From Deuterostichococcus epilithicus (Eukaryota; Chlorophyta; Trebouxiophyceae; Prasiolales; Stichococcaceae), in NCBI GenBank assembly GCA_033439295.1, contig JAVTLE010000016.1, positions 868,001-932,000 of the forward strand: a stretch of DNA of 64,000 nt, read 5' to 3'. Under the pieces are notes generated by a model. That model saw only the letters and a list, made by a program, of their open reading frames with translations. It was not told where the DNA came from and ran no database searches. Positions within the stretch are counted from its first letter, which is position 1. Each line of letters opens with the position of its first letter. Below, one piece after another: positions 36,020 to 47,662 of this stretch. Made by a program: the position numbers and the translations under genes.

Positions 36020-36250
36020 GCAAGCCATGACCCAGTGAGCATGCACAACAAGCCTGCGCCGCTCAGAGAGCGCTGCAATGTGTACACCCTGATGTGCAAA
36101 TCAGCCAAACACCAGCACATGAAAATTCCTGAGTGATCCCGACAGCGGGCGGCGATCCGTTGAGCTTGGCAGGAACGGAGGCCAAGCCCCGCATAGGCCT
36201 CTTCTCCAGGTCGAGCTGGTCCCCTTCCCTCAGACCATGCTTTTGCCTCA
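36020..36250. repeat. Right block of dispersed repeat, copy A
   Basis: Matches 37809-38040, including AGTGAGC(A/G)TGCA(C/G)AACAAGCC and ACAGCGGGCGGCGA. The matching part at 38020-38040 is the end of the last coding exon of the PMP3-like gene, and the TGA stop is conserved here, so copy A carries a truncated 3' end of that gene. Confidence 0.85.
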
Positions 36251-36350
36251 CGAATCGGCAACATGATGCTCTCGTATGGGCAGGCCGGTGTTTGTGTCCT
36301 CAACGTCTGCGGTGCCTAGCCAAATTGGCGCGCCGCCTGATCCCATCCGG

Positions 36351-36725
36351 CTACAAGAAGTATGCCTGACCCTGTCCCGCGGCGCAGCTGGCGCCAATGA
36401 CAAGGCCTGCCCCGGCTCCGATGCGAGCGCCCCAAGTCAGCGCCGTTCCGGCAACGTCGGACTCGCTAGCGGTAATGACCTGCAGCAATGCGCCGCCCAT
36501 ACCACCGAACCACAGGCCCACCAGGCCGCCAATGAAGCCGCCGCCCAAGGCGCCGACCGCAACCACTCCCACATGCGCCAGCCGCGCGCAACTGGGCAGC
36601 GGCAGGCGAGGCAGCCAGGGGCAGCATGGCGTCGGACCGGGTTCGCCATTCGGTGCACCTTTGAACGCAGGCGCGATCAAGGGGCTGCCCTCGCCTGTCT
36701 CCAAATCGAAAGCGGCAGGCTTCAT
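36351..36725 (-). CDS. Small glycine-zipper membrane protein, unknown
   Basis: One exon of 124 aa starting MKPAAFDLETGEGSPLI. The N-terminal half is hydrophilic and Pro-rich with a CCPWLPRLPLP stretch. The C-terminal half has two hydrophobic Gly-rich segments (VVAVGALGGGFIGGLVGLWF and ARIGAGAGLVIGASC) joined by a short polar loop, typical of paired glycine-zipper transmembrane helices. It ends GQGQAYFL. A frame continues upstream to 36767 behind an AG, so an earlier exon is possible. It lies just upstream, in minus sense, of the truncated PMP3-like 3' repeat. I do not recognise a family. Confidence 0.5.
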   Translation of the reverse strand: MKPAAFDLETGEGSPLIAPAFKGAPNGEPGPTPCCPWLPRLPLPSCARLAHVGVVAVGALGGGFIGGLVGLWFGGMGGALLQVITASESDVAGTALTWGARIGAGAGLVIGASCAAGQGQAYFL

Positions 36726-37734
36726 CTCGGTGGCGTGTCCTGCGTTTCGAGCGCACCATAGATACATCTTGTCTGCAGTCCAGCAATGGTTTGTGGTTCA
36801 ATTCGCATCCGCTGCTCCTGCTTCTGGCGCCCATCCTCTGCGGGTGGGCTCTGCGAGCAGTTGTTTGTTGTATGTGTTTTCAGAACATAGCGATACCGCC
36901 GCTTGGCAAGATTTTGCTGCAATCGCAAGCACGTCGTAAGACGTTCTGCAGCCGGCCTGCGCAGGCGCTGATGAGGCGCCTGAAAAACTCGCGGTCGACT
37001 TGAGCGGCAAACGATAAAGTTCACCCAACCCACCTTGCGCTCACCCATCGACTGCATACTGTCACTAGGCTCCCACCAAGCGACAAGGAACTGCAATGGC
37101 AGGGTTTCTCGGATACGAGTGGAAAACACTCGTACAACTACCTCTAAATCAGCCCTGTCGACGCAGTTCCGTCGCGATGTGTCGGCACGCGTCGACAGGG
37201 CCCACGAGGGGCCCCGGCGCCGCGCGTGGCAGGACGCGCACTGCGGCTCTTGGCGTCGACGATGTGCCTGTTGCAACGCGGTGTACCTGCGCAAGGAAGC
37301 ACCTAACGGCGTGGACCAATTCTCCGCTCCCATGACCATGATGACTCAATCCAGGGGGATGCGCATCTCGCAGACTGGTTCCTGCGGAGGTGCATTCGCC
37401 AAAGTGTGCACGTCGGTCGTACGCATGCCTATCTCTGTATGATGACACCAGCAATCAACAGCATGAAATGAAGGTCAGCGTATACCTCTTGTCGAGACGG
37501 TGATGCCTGCTCCGATGTGTTGTCTGTAGACGCGGGAGACTGTCGTGAGCGGCGAACTCCGGCACGATCATGGAAAGGGTAGAATCTCTCTGACACGTGA
37601 TGCCACATGGCAACCCTAGGTATGTGCGCATGCGCTCAAGAGCGCTGCTGGCTCAACATCTCTGACCTTGTGCTTAAACACCGAGGAATACAATGCCAGA
37701 CAAAGCGAGTTCGTTCAACGACTATGCTCCCCTG
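36726..37734. other. About 1 kb without a confirmed gene
   Basis: Upstream (minus sense) of the glycine-zipper gene; may hold its promoter or an early exon. It includes a GC-rich patch around 37150-37230 with GTCGAC sites and no recognisable protein. Confidence 0.45.
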
Positions 37735-38040
37735 CACAAGCGGGGACATCCACCTGAACCTGGAATGGCTTGACTGAGGGGAGCGCAACCACTGACTTGA
37801 TGTCGTTGGCAAGCCCATCACCCAGTGAGCGTGCAGAACAAGCCCGCGCCGCTCAGCAAGCGCTGCCATGTGTACACCCTGATGGTACAGACCACCAAAA
37901 CACAAGCACCTGAAAGATTGGAGTGCTCCCAACAGCGGGCGGCGACCTGTGGAGCTTAGCAGGAAGAGAGGCCAAGCACGGGCCTCTCCTCCAGATCGCC
38001 GAGCTGTTTCCCCTTTCCATCAGACCTTGCTGTTGCCTCC
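37735..38040. repeat. Dispersed repeat, copy B (contiguous)
   Basis: Both blocks of the repeat lie together here, separated by only about 15 bases (37794-37808), and overlap the 3' UTR and last codons of the PMP3-like gene. Copy A at 35004-36250 is the split version. Confidence 0.8.
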
Positions 38041-38991
38041 CTTGAGATACTGCGGAGCGGAGGGCGGCGGGTCACGGCTTGCGCCGCTGGGTGGCGGCGC
38101 TGAGTACGGGTCCACCGGGAACCCTGGCACAGTGGTGCCGCTTCTTGGTGCCGTCGGCGGGCCGCCTGGCAGGTGCTGGTACTGGTGGTTCTGCTGCTGG
38201 CGTCCCTCTGCAGCACACCAGCACGGCATATGTACGAAGACATGAAGATATGCCTACATCCGAAAACCCTCATTGCGCAAAGTGGCACAGGACAATTCCG
38301 CACACTGTAGTGCGCAGTGTCAAGCCATTCCCAAGGGCTAGAGCATGTGCACGTGCACGGCGAGCAACAGAACCCGAAGAACACATGCAAGCGCAGCCAT
38401 GGTACAGAGTAACAGAAGATCCACCTTGAGAGTGGTTGCAGCTCCGTCCGCTATGCTGGCGCCCGCTCCATGCACCGATCACATCTACAGACGAGAAAAG
38501 AACACTTTTAGAATGTCGGCGGCATACACGTCTGGTTGATTACTGATTGTAGAGCATTGCTGTTAGCAGACTTGTTGGCTCTGGCCAAAGCATATGTGGG
38601 TCATCGAATGAACAGGTTCATGAGTGAACGCAGCATTCAATATTTGGCAAGAACGCAAAAGAGTTGCTGAACAAGAGCTTAGAGGCTCACAAAGGGCATG
38701 AAGAACGCCTGGAAAGAAACCAAGGAGCGTGAGCAGGCAGTTGATGACCTGATAGACGCAAAAGAGAGTTAGATTAGCACTGTACACCCTTGCTGGGAGG
38801 CAAGGCGCTGCAGCTTCACCCGTTGAAGCGCAGCGGGACGCCAGGTGCCTCGTATGCAGACGCTGGTAAACACTGGTAAAGTTAATCAGAGTGTGACGCA
38901 CAAGGTCGCAGCTGCAGCCGGTGCGGCAAAAGACGCCGCACGGCGGGAAGCAAATGGCGAACAGGATGCTCCAGCAGTCCTGGCACGACAT
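38020..38991 (-). CDS. PMP3/RCI2-type plasma membrane proteolipid with Gln/Pro-rich tail
   Basis: Four exons with closing phases, 131 aa: 38902-38991, 38691-38748, 38425-38484, 38020-38207. The first 52 residues are a standard PMP3/UPF0057 protein: CWSILFAICFPPCGVFCRTG, then CDLVINCLLTLLGFFPGVLH and ALYVIG, giving two hydrophobic helices with the usual conserved loop. These proteins affect plasma membrane potential and salt or cold tolerance. Unusually, about 75 extra residues follow (QQQNHQYQHLPGG, Pro/Ser-rich, ending KGGNSKV); PMP3 proteins are usually 50-75 aa. Longer-tailed versions exist in plants and fungi, but this tail is Pro/Gln-rich. The 3' end is duplicated at 36020-36250. Confidence 0.92.
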
Positions 38992-39628
38992 GTTGGCGCC
39001 AGAAACGTGGGAATTCTCCTCAGGAGTCAGGTTTCCAAGCTGATGGTGCAGCAGTGTGCGACTGTCCAGCCTGCACACGGAAGCCGACTGTGAGAGCTTA
39101 GGTTTTGTTGGGACTCAACGTTCAATGCATGTTGCTGGATACGCGACTGGCCGCATGCCACTCCATCCTGCAGGTATGCATCGAAATGCAGAGTGTGGCG
39201 CGACCAGCCGCGTGCATGAGGTGAGCGGCAGTGCCTGTTGGAGTGAGACTTGCAGAAGGTGTCGAAGAGGAAACGCCGTGACCACGCACCACGCAAGAGA
39301 GCGCCACGTCTGAGCAGCTGGCTAGGACAGCTCTGCGCACACAGTTATGCTGCAAAGGTAAGATGAACTGCCCAGCGGGAGTTCCGGAAGATTATGCCTG
39401 CTGGTAATGGATGCTATCAGCAAAGCCTAACGCCACTAGCTCTGGATCAGCCACGTCGAAGCAGGGTTTTATCGAGTCGACAATTCGTCGTGAAGTGTCG
39501 GCACGCATTTACAGCACCGCTGTCTTTGAGTACCAGGTTCCACAGACGAGGCAACCGAACGTGCTTCATCAGCTGCTGCAGCCGAACGACAGCCCGAGCA
39601 GGGCCTTGGACACAGCTCTCAGCACATC
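38992..39628. promoter_or_regulatory. Divergent upstream region of PMP3-like (-) and ClpC (+)
   Basis: 637 bases between two oppositely directed starts; expected to contain both promoters. No motif is recognised. Confidence 0.45.
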
Positions 39629-42600
39629 ATGCTGCAGACCAGGAGCGCCCATCATGGCGCTCCTATTGTGGCGTCAGCCAACCGCACAGCCCGGCTCACG
39701 CCCAAGTGCATGGCGGGCAGGCAGCGCGCAGCCGCCAAGCTGCAGGCCTTCTCCGGCTTCCGCCGGGCGAACGCCGTCGATGCAGTCACCAGCCCAGCCC
39801 GCTCGGCCACCCTGCAGGCAGCCGTGCAGCGCAGCACACGTGCAGCGGGCAGGGGTAGCCGGCAGACTACTCGGGCCATGTTCGAGCGGTTCACAGAGAA
39901 GGCCATCAAGGTGGTCATGCTCGCGCAGGAGGAGGCCCGCAGGCTAGGTGAGCTCTTCCCTAGAAGTTTTGCTGTCCACCTTTGGATAGGATGGTAGCAG
40001 CTCCGCTGCTGCCTGCCTGCCCTAGCCAAACACGTTTGCGCTTGTGTCATCGCATTTGTCATGCTCGTTGGCTCGTGGCTGGTCCTGTGTCTGCTGCACC
40101 TGCACATATACAGCAGCAATGCACCTTCTCGCAGCTTTCAAATGCTTCCATGCCGCGGGCTCATCCACGATGCAACACCACCCACATATAGTCAAATCGA
40201 ACCGTGCCAGATGCTGAGAGTGCCAGATGCTGAGAGGCAAAGCGGTGCCGCTGTGGCAATGCACTGACGGTCACACATGTTCCCGTGTCGTGCGCAGGAC
40301 ACAACTTTGTGGGCACAGAGCAGATTCTGCTGGGCCTCATCGGCGAGTCCACCGGCATTGCGGCAAAGGTGCTCAAATCCATGGGGGTGAACCTCAAGGA
40401 GACGCGGGTGGAGGTGGAGAAGATTATTGGCCGCGGCTCCGGTTTCGTGGCCGTGGAGATCCCCTTTACCCCCCGCGCCAAGCGCGTCCTGGAGCTTTCG
40501 CTGGAGGAGGCTCGGCAACTAGGTAAAAACAAACACACTTGGGCTCTGGGTTGGGCGTACAGAGCTGCATGTCTGCATGTTTAATGCGGTGAGCCTGATG
40601 CTGCTGCATGCCTGGCTTTGCATGTTCATGCCCTGTGGGCATTGGCTGACAGGCTGACAGACCTGCAAATTCCTGTCAAATCCGCGGCTCCTGTAAACCG
40701 CAGGCCACAACTACATCGGCACAGAGCACATTCTGCTGGGCGTGCTGCGGGAGGGCGATGGCATCGCGTCGCGAGTGCTGGAGGCCATGGGCGTGCAGGT
40801 GCGCAGAACATAGTGAAGCCCGCACCATGCTGGGCTGTCCACGCTCAAGGAGCCGCTGTCATTATGAGGGAGCTGCGGCACTTTCGAAGCAAGCGGAACC
40901 AAGTGCTCTCTGCTTGTACAGCTATGAGCCCATGGTACAGAATGCGATGCTGTTCCAAGCTCGGGCTGATTTGACATGCAGGCCGACAAGGTCCGCTCCC
41001 AGGTCATCCGCATGGTGGGCGAGAGCCAGGAGGCAGTCGGTGCCGCTGCTGGCGGCGGCAGCGGCCCCGGCTCCAACAAGCTGCCCACCCTGGAGGAGTA
41101 CGGCACCAACCTCACCACGCAGGCAGTCGAGGTGCGCTGCCTTTCGATTGGCCTACTGCCTGTTGTCAGGATCCACGAGACCTGGCACAGTAGGTTGATA
41201 GCAGAGGCATGCTGCCACCATGTGTACTCCACTGCCATCTTCACTCAGTATCGCAGGCGTTGCAAGTGCGATTGCTGCTCTTGTCAGCCGTCTGTTGCCC
41301 CCAACCTGCTGCTGACTCTCATTGTCGCATGCGACAGGGCAAGCTGGATCCGGTGGTGGGTCGCAAGGCCGAGATCGAGCGCGTCACGCAGATCCTGGGC
41401 CGGCGCACGAAGAACAACCCGTGCCTCATCGGCGAGCCGGGCGTCGGCAAGACCGCCGTGGCAGAGGGCCTCGCGCAGCTCATTGCCAAGGGCGATGTCC
41501 CTGAGACCATCGAGGGCAAGCAGGTGCTGCTTCGTGCTTCCGCTTGCTGCTGTTGGGTTCAAGACCTGCAGAAACAACATGCGGAAGCTGCATCTGTTGC
41601 AGGTAGGAGGGTGCGTGCTGCAGATCCTGCCATGTTGTGACCTCCGAGAGGGAGAGCAGGGGCACAGCCAGCAGGAGCATGGCCAGAAGGCACCTCACTC
41701 ACACATGCACACACATCATCGATGCCCGTGGTCTTCATATCTGCAATGTTATACATGTGTGCCTCTCTAATCGCCGCCATGCCCCACAGGTCATCACCCT
41801 GGACATGGGGCTGCTGGTGGCGGGCACCAAGTACCGTGGCGAGTTCGAGGAGCGCCTCAAGAAGCTCATGGAGGAGATCAAGCAGAACGATGACATCATC
41901 CTCGTGCGTCTTCCTTGCTGCCAGTCTTTTGGCCCCGGCAACGGCAGGGGACATGCGTCCATCGTTTGCTTGTTATGTGACTGCGCACAGCCGGATGCGC
42001 TGTGCCCTCGTCGCGAGCCGTCTGCCGAATGCCCACGGTGCGCCCGCTGCCGCACAGATGATTGACGAGGTGCACACGCTGATCGGCGCGGGCGCGGCGG
42101 AGGGCGCCATCGATGCTGCCAACATCCTGAAGCCGGCGCTGGCCCGCGGCGAGCTGCAGTGCATTGGCGCCACTACCCTGGACGAATACCGCAAGCACAT
42201 CGAGAAGGACCCTGCCCTGGAGCGGTGCGTCCCTCCACCTCCCCTGAACCCCAGACCCTACACTCCGCTGCTGCGGCTGCTGCTGCGGTGCTGTTTGTCG
42301 TGGCTACCCCACCTGTGCGGCCGGCCGCCCGCGCAGTCGGACGGTGCGTGGCTGCCCGCTGCTCCCATCAGCGCTGCCCGCTGCACCTCCCGCGCCCCTC
42401 ACCCGGCCAGTAGGCGCCAGGACCAGGAACAGACTGCAAACGCTGTGCATGTGCTGGCACCCAAAAACAGGCGGTTCCAGCCGGTGTATGTGCCGGAGCC
42501 CACGGTGGACGAGACGTATCAGATCCTGCTGGGGCTGCGGGAGCGGTATGAGGCGCACCACAAGCTGCGCTACACCGATGAGGCCCTGGAGGCGGCTGCA

Positions 42601-45600
42601 AAGTACAGCCACCAGTACATCTCCGACAGGTGCAGGCCCCAACAGTCCTGCCGTCGGACAGTGCCGTGCAGTGCTGTGTGTTGCGCCCTGTCCTTGAGGC
42701 TGGAGGGTTCTGGTGTGCTGGCGCGGCGTGCGACGCCTCATCCGCCGGGCGCCTGCCTGACACAGCAGGGTGGCCTGCCCACCCCGACTTTCCAGCACCT
42801 GCATCCGAGCAATTGCAGCCTGAACCTGAGACCGGCTGGACAGTCAGCCTGCAACCTAACCTGGTCAAGAAGGCAGCGCATCAGTGTTGAACGTCAGCCC
42901 CCAGCCCCCCTGCACCCTCCCGCAGGTTCCTGCCCGACAAGGCCATCGACCTGATCGACGAGGCGGGCAGTCGGGTGCGGCTCAGGCACGCGCAACTGCC
43001 GGAGGAGGCCCGCGACCTGGACAAGGAGCTCCGCGCGCTGCTCAAGGAGAAGGAGGCCGCCGTGCGGTGCGCCTCATCAGAGTTTAGGGTTTAGACCGTT
43101 GCCCTTCATTGCAGTCACACCTTCAACGAGCGCCGCCACCGCTGCACGGGGCTGCCCTCCGTACCCGCTGTCGCGACTGCCCTGTTGTGTTCATCTCAAC
43201 TCCTACTGAATGAGCAGCAGACTGAAGGCTGCATACAGCCCGTGGGGTTCTGATTTGGCGCTGTCTTCAGTACCTGCGGTGGCAAGCACATGGGCGTCTG
43301 CACATGACCCTGGATCATGGCTGCATTCGCTCGTGTCCCCGCTGCAGCCGCTGTGCAGCCTGCACACAGACCTGCACACATTGTAGACAGTCGAGGCCAG
43401 GGACTGAGCTTCACACACAGTCTGCAGCCTGACGCGCTGTGGCGGCGCCCCCTGGGGGCAGGCAGCAATGGTGCAGCCGAGCCGGCGTCGGCCACCAACG
43501 CCAGACCGCACGGGCGTGATTGCGCGCCTGCCGCAGATTCCGTCTTCCATGCTGCTCTCATCCCTCGTGCCATTCCCTCACAGGGGCCAGGACTTCGAGA
43601 AGGCGGGCGAGCTTCGGGACAAGGAGATGGAGCTCAAGGCGAAGATCGGCGCCATTACGGGCGCGGCCAAGGAGGAGGACGCCGCAGAGGCGGAGACCGA
43701 GGGCGTCGGCCCCATGGTTAACGACCAGGACATCGCCAACATCGTGTCCCAGTGGACCGGCATCCCCATCGAGAAGGTGCAGTGCACAGTGTGTGTACCC
43801 AACTGGGGACCTGCGCTGCTGTCGGACCGATTTGGTGTGTGCTGCTGCGACGGCGTCTGTCTGCCGGCTGGGAGGGCAACAAACACCCTGCGTGCACATG
43901 TGCCCTTTTGTCGAGGCCTGCGCAGTGCTGCAGTTGCCGCGTTTGTTGGACAACCAGATGAAACAATATGCACGGGCTCTACGACGCGCTACTGAGGCGT
44001 CCCACTGCATCCTCCAGGTGTCGAGCGACGAGAGCGCGCGGCTGATGAAGATGGAAGAGGAGCTGCACAATCGGGTCATCGGGCAGGAGGAGGCGGTGGT
44101 CGCCATCTCGCGCGCTGTGCGCCGCGCCCGCGTCGGCCTCAAGTCCCCCAACCGCCCCATTGCATCCTTCATCTTCTCTGGTGCGCCTTCCCTCCTCTCA
44201 GTTGCCCTGGCTGACGCGTGCTGACAGTCGGACCGTACCCGCGTTTGCGGACCCGGCTTTGCAGGTGGCATGTATCCGCACTGCATGCGTGATCAGGGTC
44301 AGCAGAGACTTGCGGGGCTGCTGACCGGGCGTCTCGCTGGTGTATGGGCCCCCTGTTCCCATGCTTCTTGATACCTCCGTTGCTGATGCCGATGCTCACC
44401 TGTGCTCCGCTTTGTGCCGCACAGGCCCCACGGGTGTTGGCAAGTCCGAGCTGGCCAAGACGCTGGCCAGTTACTACTTTGGCAGCGAGGAGGCCATGGT
44501 GCGTCTTGACATGTCCGAGTTCATGGAGCGCCACACCGTCTCCAAGCTTATCGGCTCGCCGCCCGGTGAGTCCACTCGAGCCTGTCTTGCGCTAGCTGAG
44601 GCGCTGTGCGCCAGCTTCGAGTCGAGGAGTCAACCACCCCAGGATCTGTATCTTCCCTGGTTGCTTGACCCGCCATGCTGGCAGGCACTGGCAGGGCTCC
44701 AGCCGCTGGATTGTAGCACAGCCGTGGCCAAGAAGTCGTTGCTTGCAAAGCAAGCTTCAGCAGGTTTCTGAGGAGGAACATGTTTGGATCTAAGGCTGCG
44801 TCCTGTCTCACAGGCTACGTTGGTTACAACGAGGGCGGGCAGCTGACGGAGGCAGTGCGGCGGCGGCCGTACACGGTGGTGTTGTTCGACGAGATCGAGA
44901 AGGCCCACCCCGACGTCTTCAACATGATGCTCCAGGTGGGCTTCTGTGCTGTATCTTGCGCTGTGTCTTTGTGTTGTGCGTGCGTCTGGGATGGCAGTCA
45001 AGAAACGGCAAGTTGGCAGGACTCCAAGCACTTTCTGTGTCCCTTTCTGTCTTGGAATGCAGACGCATGTCCTCGCTTGCATCGTACTGAGCTGCAGTTT
45101 CACTTTTCTGCACATTAGCATAACGCCTGAAGCATGGCACATTGCTCTGTGACCAGATCCTGGAGGATGGGCGGCTGACGGACAGCAAGGGGCGCACGGT
45201 GGACTTCAAGAACACGCTGCTCATCATGACCTCCAACGTTGGGTCCTCCGTCATTGAGAAGGGCGGCGGCCAGCTCGGCTTCCAGCTGGACATCGACCAG
45301 GTGCCGTTCCCTACCTCCTACATTCTGCCCAATCTGCACCTGTGTAACCTCCCGAGGGAGGGTCTTTCCTTACAAAAGGGAAGACTCTCTGGCACTCCTG
45401 CACTCTCTACCGCGTGGGCAGCTGCTGCCTCGCCTGTGTACGCTGAGACAGCCCCACCTGTCGACCTGACTCATGACCTGGCGCGTGCTTCGTCTCCAGA
45501 CCCTTAATACCTGTGTGCCTTGTCGTTTTCAGACGTTTCCGGTTATCTCAGCTGGGTGACTGAGGCCTGCTCCTCCGTGTATCTGTCCACAGGAGGACAG

Positions 45601-46908
45601 CAGCTACAACAGGATCAAGACACTGGTGAACGAGGAGCTCAAGCAGTACTTCCGCCCCGAGTTCCTCAACCGTCTGGTGCGCCGCCTGCCGATGTCAAGC
45701 GTCTGGTCCCAGCCCACCTGCGCTTCGCAGCATGCCTGCACGCCGTGGCAGTGGCACACCTTGCAGCTGCTGCTGATCGTCCTGAAGCCGAGCCGCCAAG
45801 GTATCCAAACACACCTTGTCTTTTGACCGCTCGCAGGACGAGATCATTGTGTTCCGCCAGCTCACCAAGGCCGAGGTCAAGGAGATCGCCGACATCATGC
45901 TGCGCGAGGTGAGCCGCTGCACCTGGTCCCACGGCGCACTGTCTTGCCGATCGATCGAGGGGCACTGCGCTTGGTGCTGCACCCACCCTCGCACAGGCGG
46001 AGCGAGCTGTTCTGATGAAACACGTGCAGGTCTTCAAGCGCGCCCAGGACAAAGAGATCAAGATCGATGTCACCGAGCGGTTCAAGGTGTGCTCCTGCAC
46101 CCTTCCGACCCGACTCCATCGCAGCTGCAGCGCCACTGCGAGTATCCATCGCACGCGGTCCCCCCAGCCCTTTCGTATCTCCTTTCCTGCTGTTTCGCCT
46201 CGACCCCTGTCTCGACCACCGCACCGCTTGACCGTGAAACCGCCGCTGGGTGATATCAGGACCGCCTGGTGGACGAGGGCTACAACCCGGCGTACGGCGC
46301 ACGGCCGCTGCGTCGCGCCATCATGCGGCTGCTGGAGGACTCCATGGCGGAGAGGTCTGTCTTCCGACAATATCTGAGTTGCGATGCACTGTTTGTGTGT
46401 GCAACATGGTGACATGCGCATATTCAAGGCTGTTCTGTAGTCGGCTGCTGCTCCTCCCGCCACTGCCCCGTTAAAACATGTGCATTGGTGCTTTCGCAGG
46501 ATGCTGAGCGGCGACATCAAGGTGCGAGTGGCTCGATTTCTGAATTGTCCCGCCCGACGCTGCCAATGGGCCAAGGAGCTGCTCAATGCGACTGCCGAAC
46601 TGTGACTGAACATCCCAAAAGTGCTGCTGCTCCAGGAGGGCGACTCCGTTATCATTGATGTGGACGCCGACGGAAGCATCAACGTCCTGAACGGCGACAA
46701 GAAGATGGTACGTCGGCCTCGTTCTGTTCCGCTGCATGTCTGGAGCCGTGCGCGATGTCGTCGCGGTTCCATGGGCCCACCTTTGCCACGATGCATGAAC
46801 GACCTTGAGCTGCACGGCTAGTCTTTACATGATGCCTTGGACTAAACTGTTGGCTCACTCTTTTTGAAGGTGACTGCCACCGACAACGCCCCCATCGGCA
46901 TCGCCTGA
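39629..46908 (+). CDS. clpC: Plastid ClpC, Hsp100 AAA+ chaperone
   Basis: Stromal unfoldase that feeds ClpP and pulls preproteins at the inner envelope. Twenty-one exons, all phases closing, 919 aa, the usual ClpC length: 39629-39947, 40298-40522, 40704-40798, 40982-41131, 41338-41523, 41790-41903, 42058-42224, 42471-42629, 42926-43066, 43584-43776, 44018-44180, 44425-44565, 44814-44935, 45157-45300, 45593-45676, 45837-45908, 46030-46086, 46260-46354, 46500-46521, 46636-46707, 46870-46908. A roughly 80-residue Ala/Arg/Ser transit peptide precedes [20 protein letters not shown]. Two Clp-N repeats ([26 protein letters not shown]), Walker A1 GEPGVGKTA, Walker B MIDEVHTL, a UVR-like [14 protein letters not shown], Walker A2 GPTGVGKSE, Walker B2 [11 protein letters not shown] and FRPEFLNRL are all intact. 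The last acceptor is GAAG rather than CAG. Confidence 0.97.
40202..40233 (+). repeat. Tandem GTGCCAGATGCTGAGA pair
   Basis: Two direct copies of a roughly 15-base unit in ClpC intron 1. Confidence 0.7.
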
Positions 46909-47662
46909 GGAGGTAGTCTCGGAGAATGCGACTTGGCAGGGCAGCTCCAGGGCGCCTCAGCAAGGCTGGCATATGTTCCCACGATGTTCCAGGTTGGATT
47001 TCGGAGTTAAGACGCGTAGCCCGACGTCCGTGGCTGGACGCCTCTTCCTGCCAGCAGTTTGGCGGGGTGGCGTTGTGTCATTCCAAAACGAGGTTGATGC
47101 TTTCAGCGGCAGGACTCTTGACAGAATTGCAGGCAGCATGCCGCAGCAACGCAGCTCGGCAAATCACCTTGTACCTTGAATATGCTTGTTTGTCGAAGGT
47201 TGCGTCTATGGAAATGCTGCCGTGTAAAGCTGACGAATGAACGCTGATTTTGCCACAGCGCGACTGGGTTGATGCACTCGCATGGGGGCAGCGCATGCTC
47301 TTCATCTCTCATCGCTTCTCCATGCAACTGATCCTGATGTTCCCCAGTCCCAGTCGCTTGCATTCAAACACCAGCGAGGGCAGTTGCCCAAAACCCTAAA
47401 TATACTTGCCTCTTCCCGCCAGCGCGTCTTTCTGCCGGGAAATTCCAAGCTCATGACTATCAAAGCAGAGCGCCCAATACCGCCGTTGATACCCAACAAT
47501 GCCTGTCTCGAGTCTGAGCGATGTTTTGAATCACCTGTCGAAGCCAGTAGGTGTGTTATTGCACTAGATTTGCGACACGATCCACCAGGACACCTTGATT
47601 GTCAGTCGTCAACCGCCACCAGAAGAGACACATACGGAGATAACCACCTCAGATAGCTTAGT
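46909..47662. other. Intergenic between ClpC and GLTP
   Basis: 754 bases holding the ClpC 3' UTR and the promoter of the next gene. TGTAA occurs at about 47222, a candidate algal polyadenylation signal. No other gene seen. Confidence 0.5.

Larger units (their letters stand above)
34139..36350. other. About 2.2 kb non-coding region with hairpins and one arm of a split repeat
   Basis: No conserved coding sequence found on either strand. Contains a two-tier hairpin (34561-34624), a pair of adjacent hairpins (35667-35721) and two blocks (35004-35078 and 36020-36250) that are adjoining in the copy at 37735-38040. Confidence 0.55.

Noticed and set aside
40298-40798. Exon duplication in ClpC (HNFVGTE / HNYIGTE)
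   Set aside because: This is the normal two-fold Clp N-domain repeat found in all ClpC proteins, not a local event.
41722-42954. 410-codon pl-us-strand frame
   Set aside because: It runs through ClpC introns in a different frame from the conserved exons.
45666-46796. 376-codon open frame on the minus strand
   Set aside because: It is antisense to ClpC exons, whose splicing and protein conservation are certain; high GC makes long antisense frames common.
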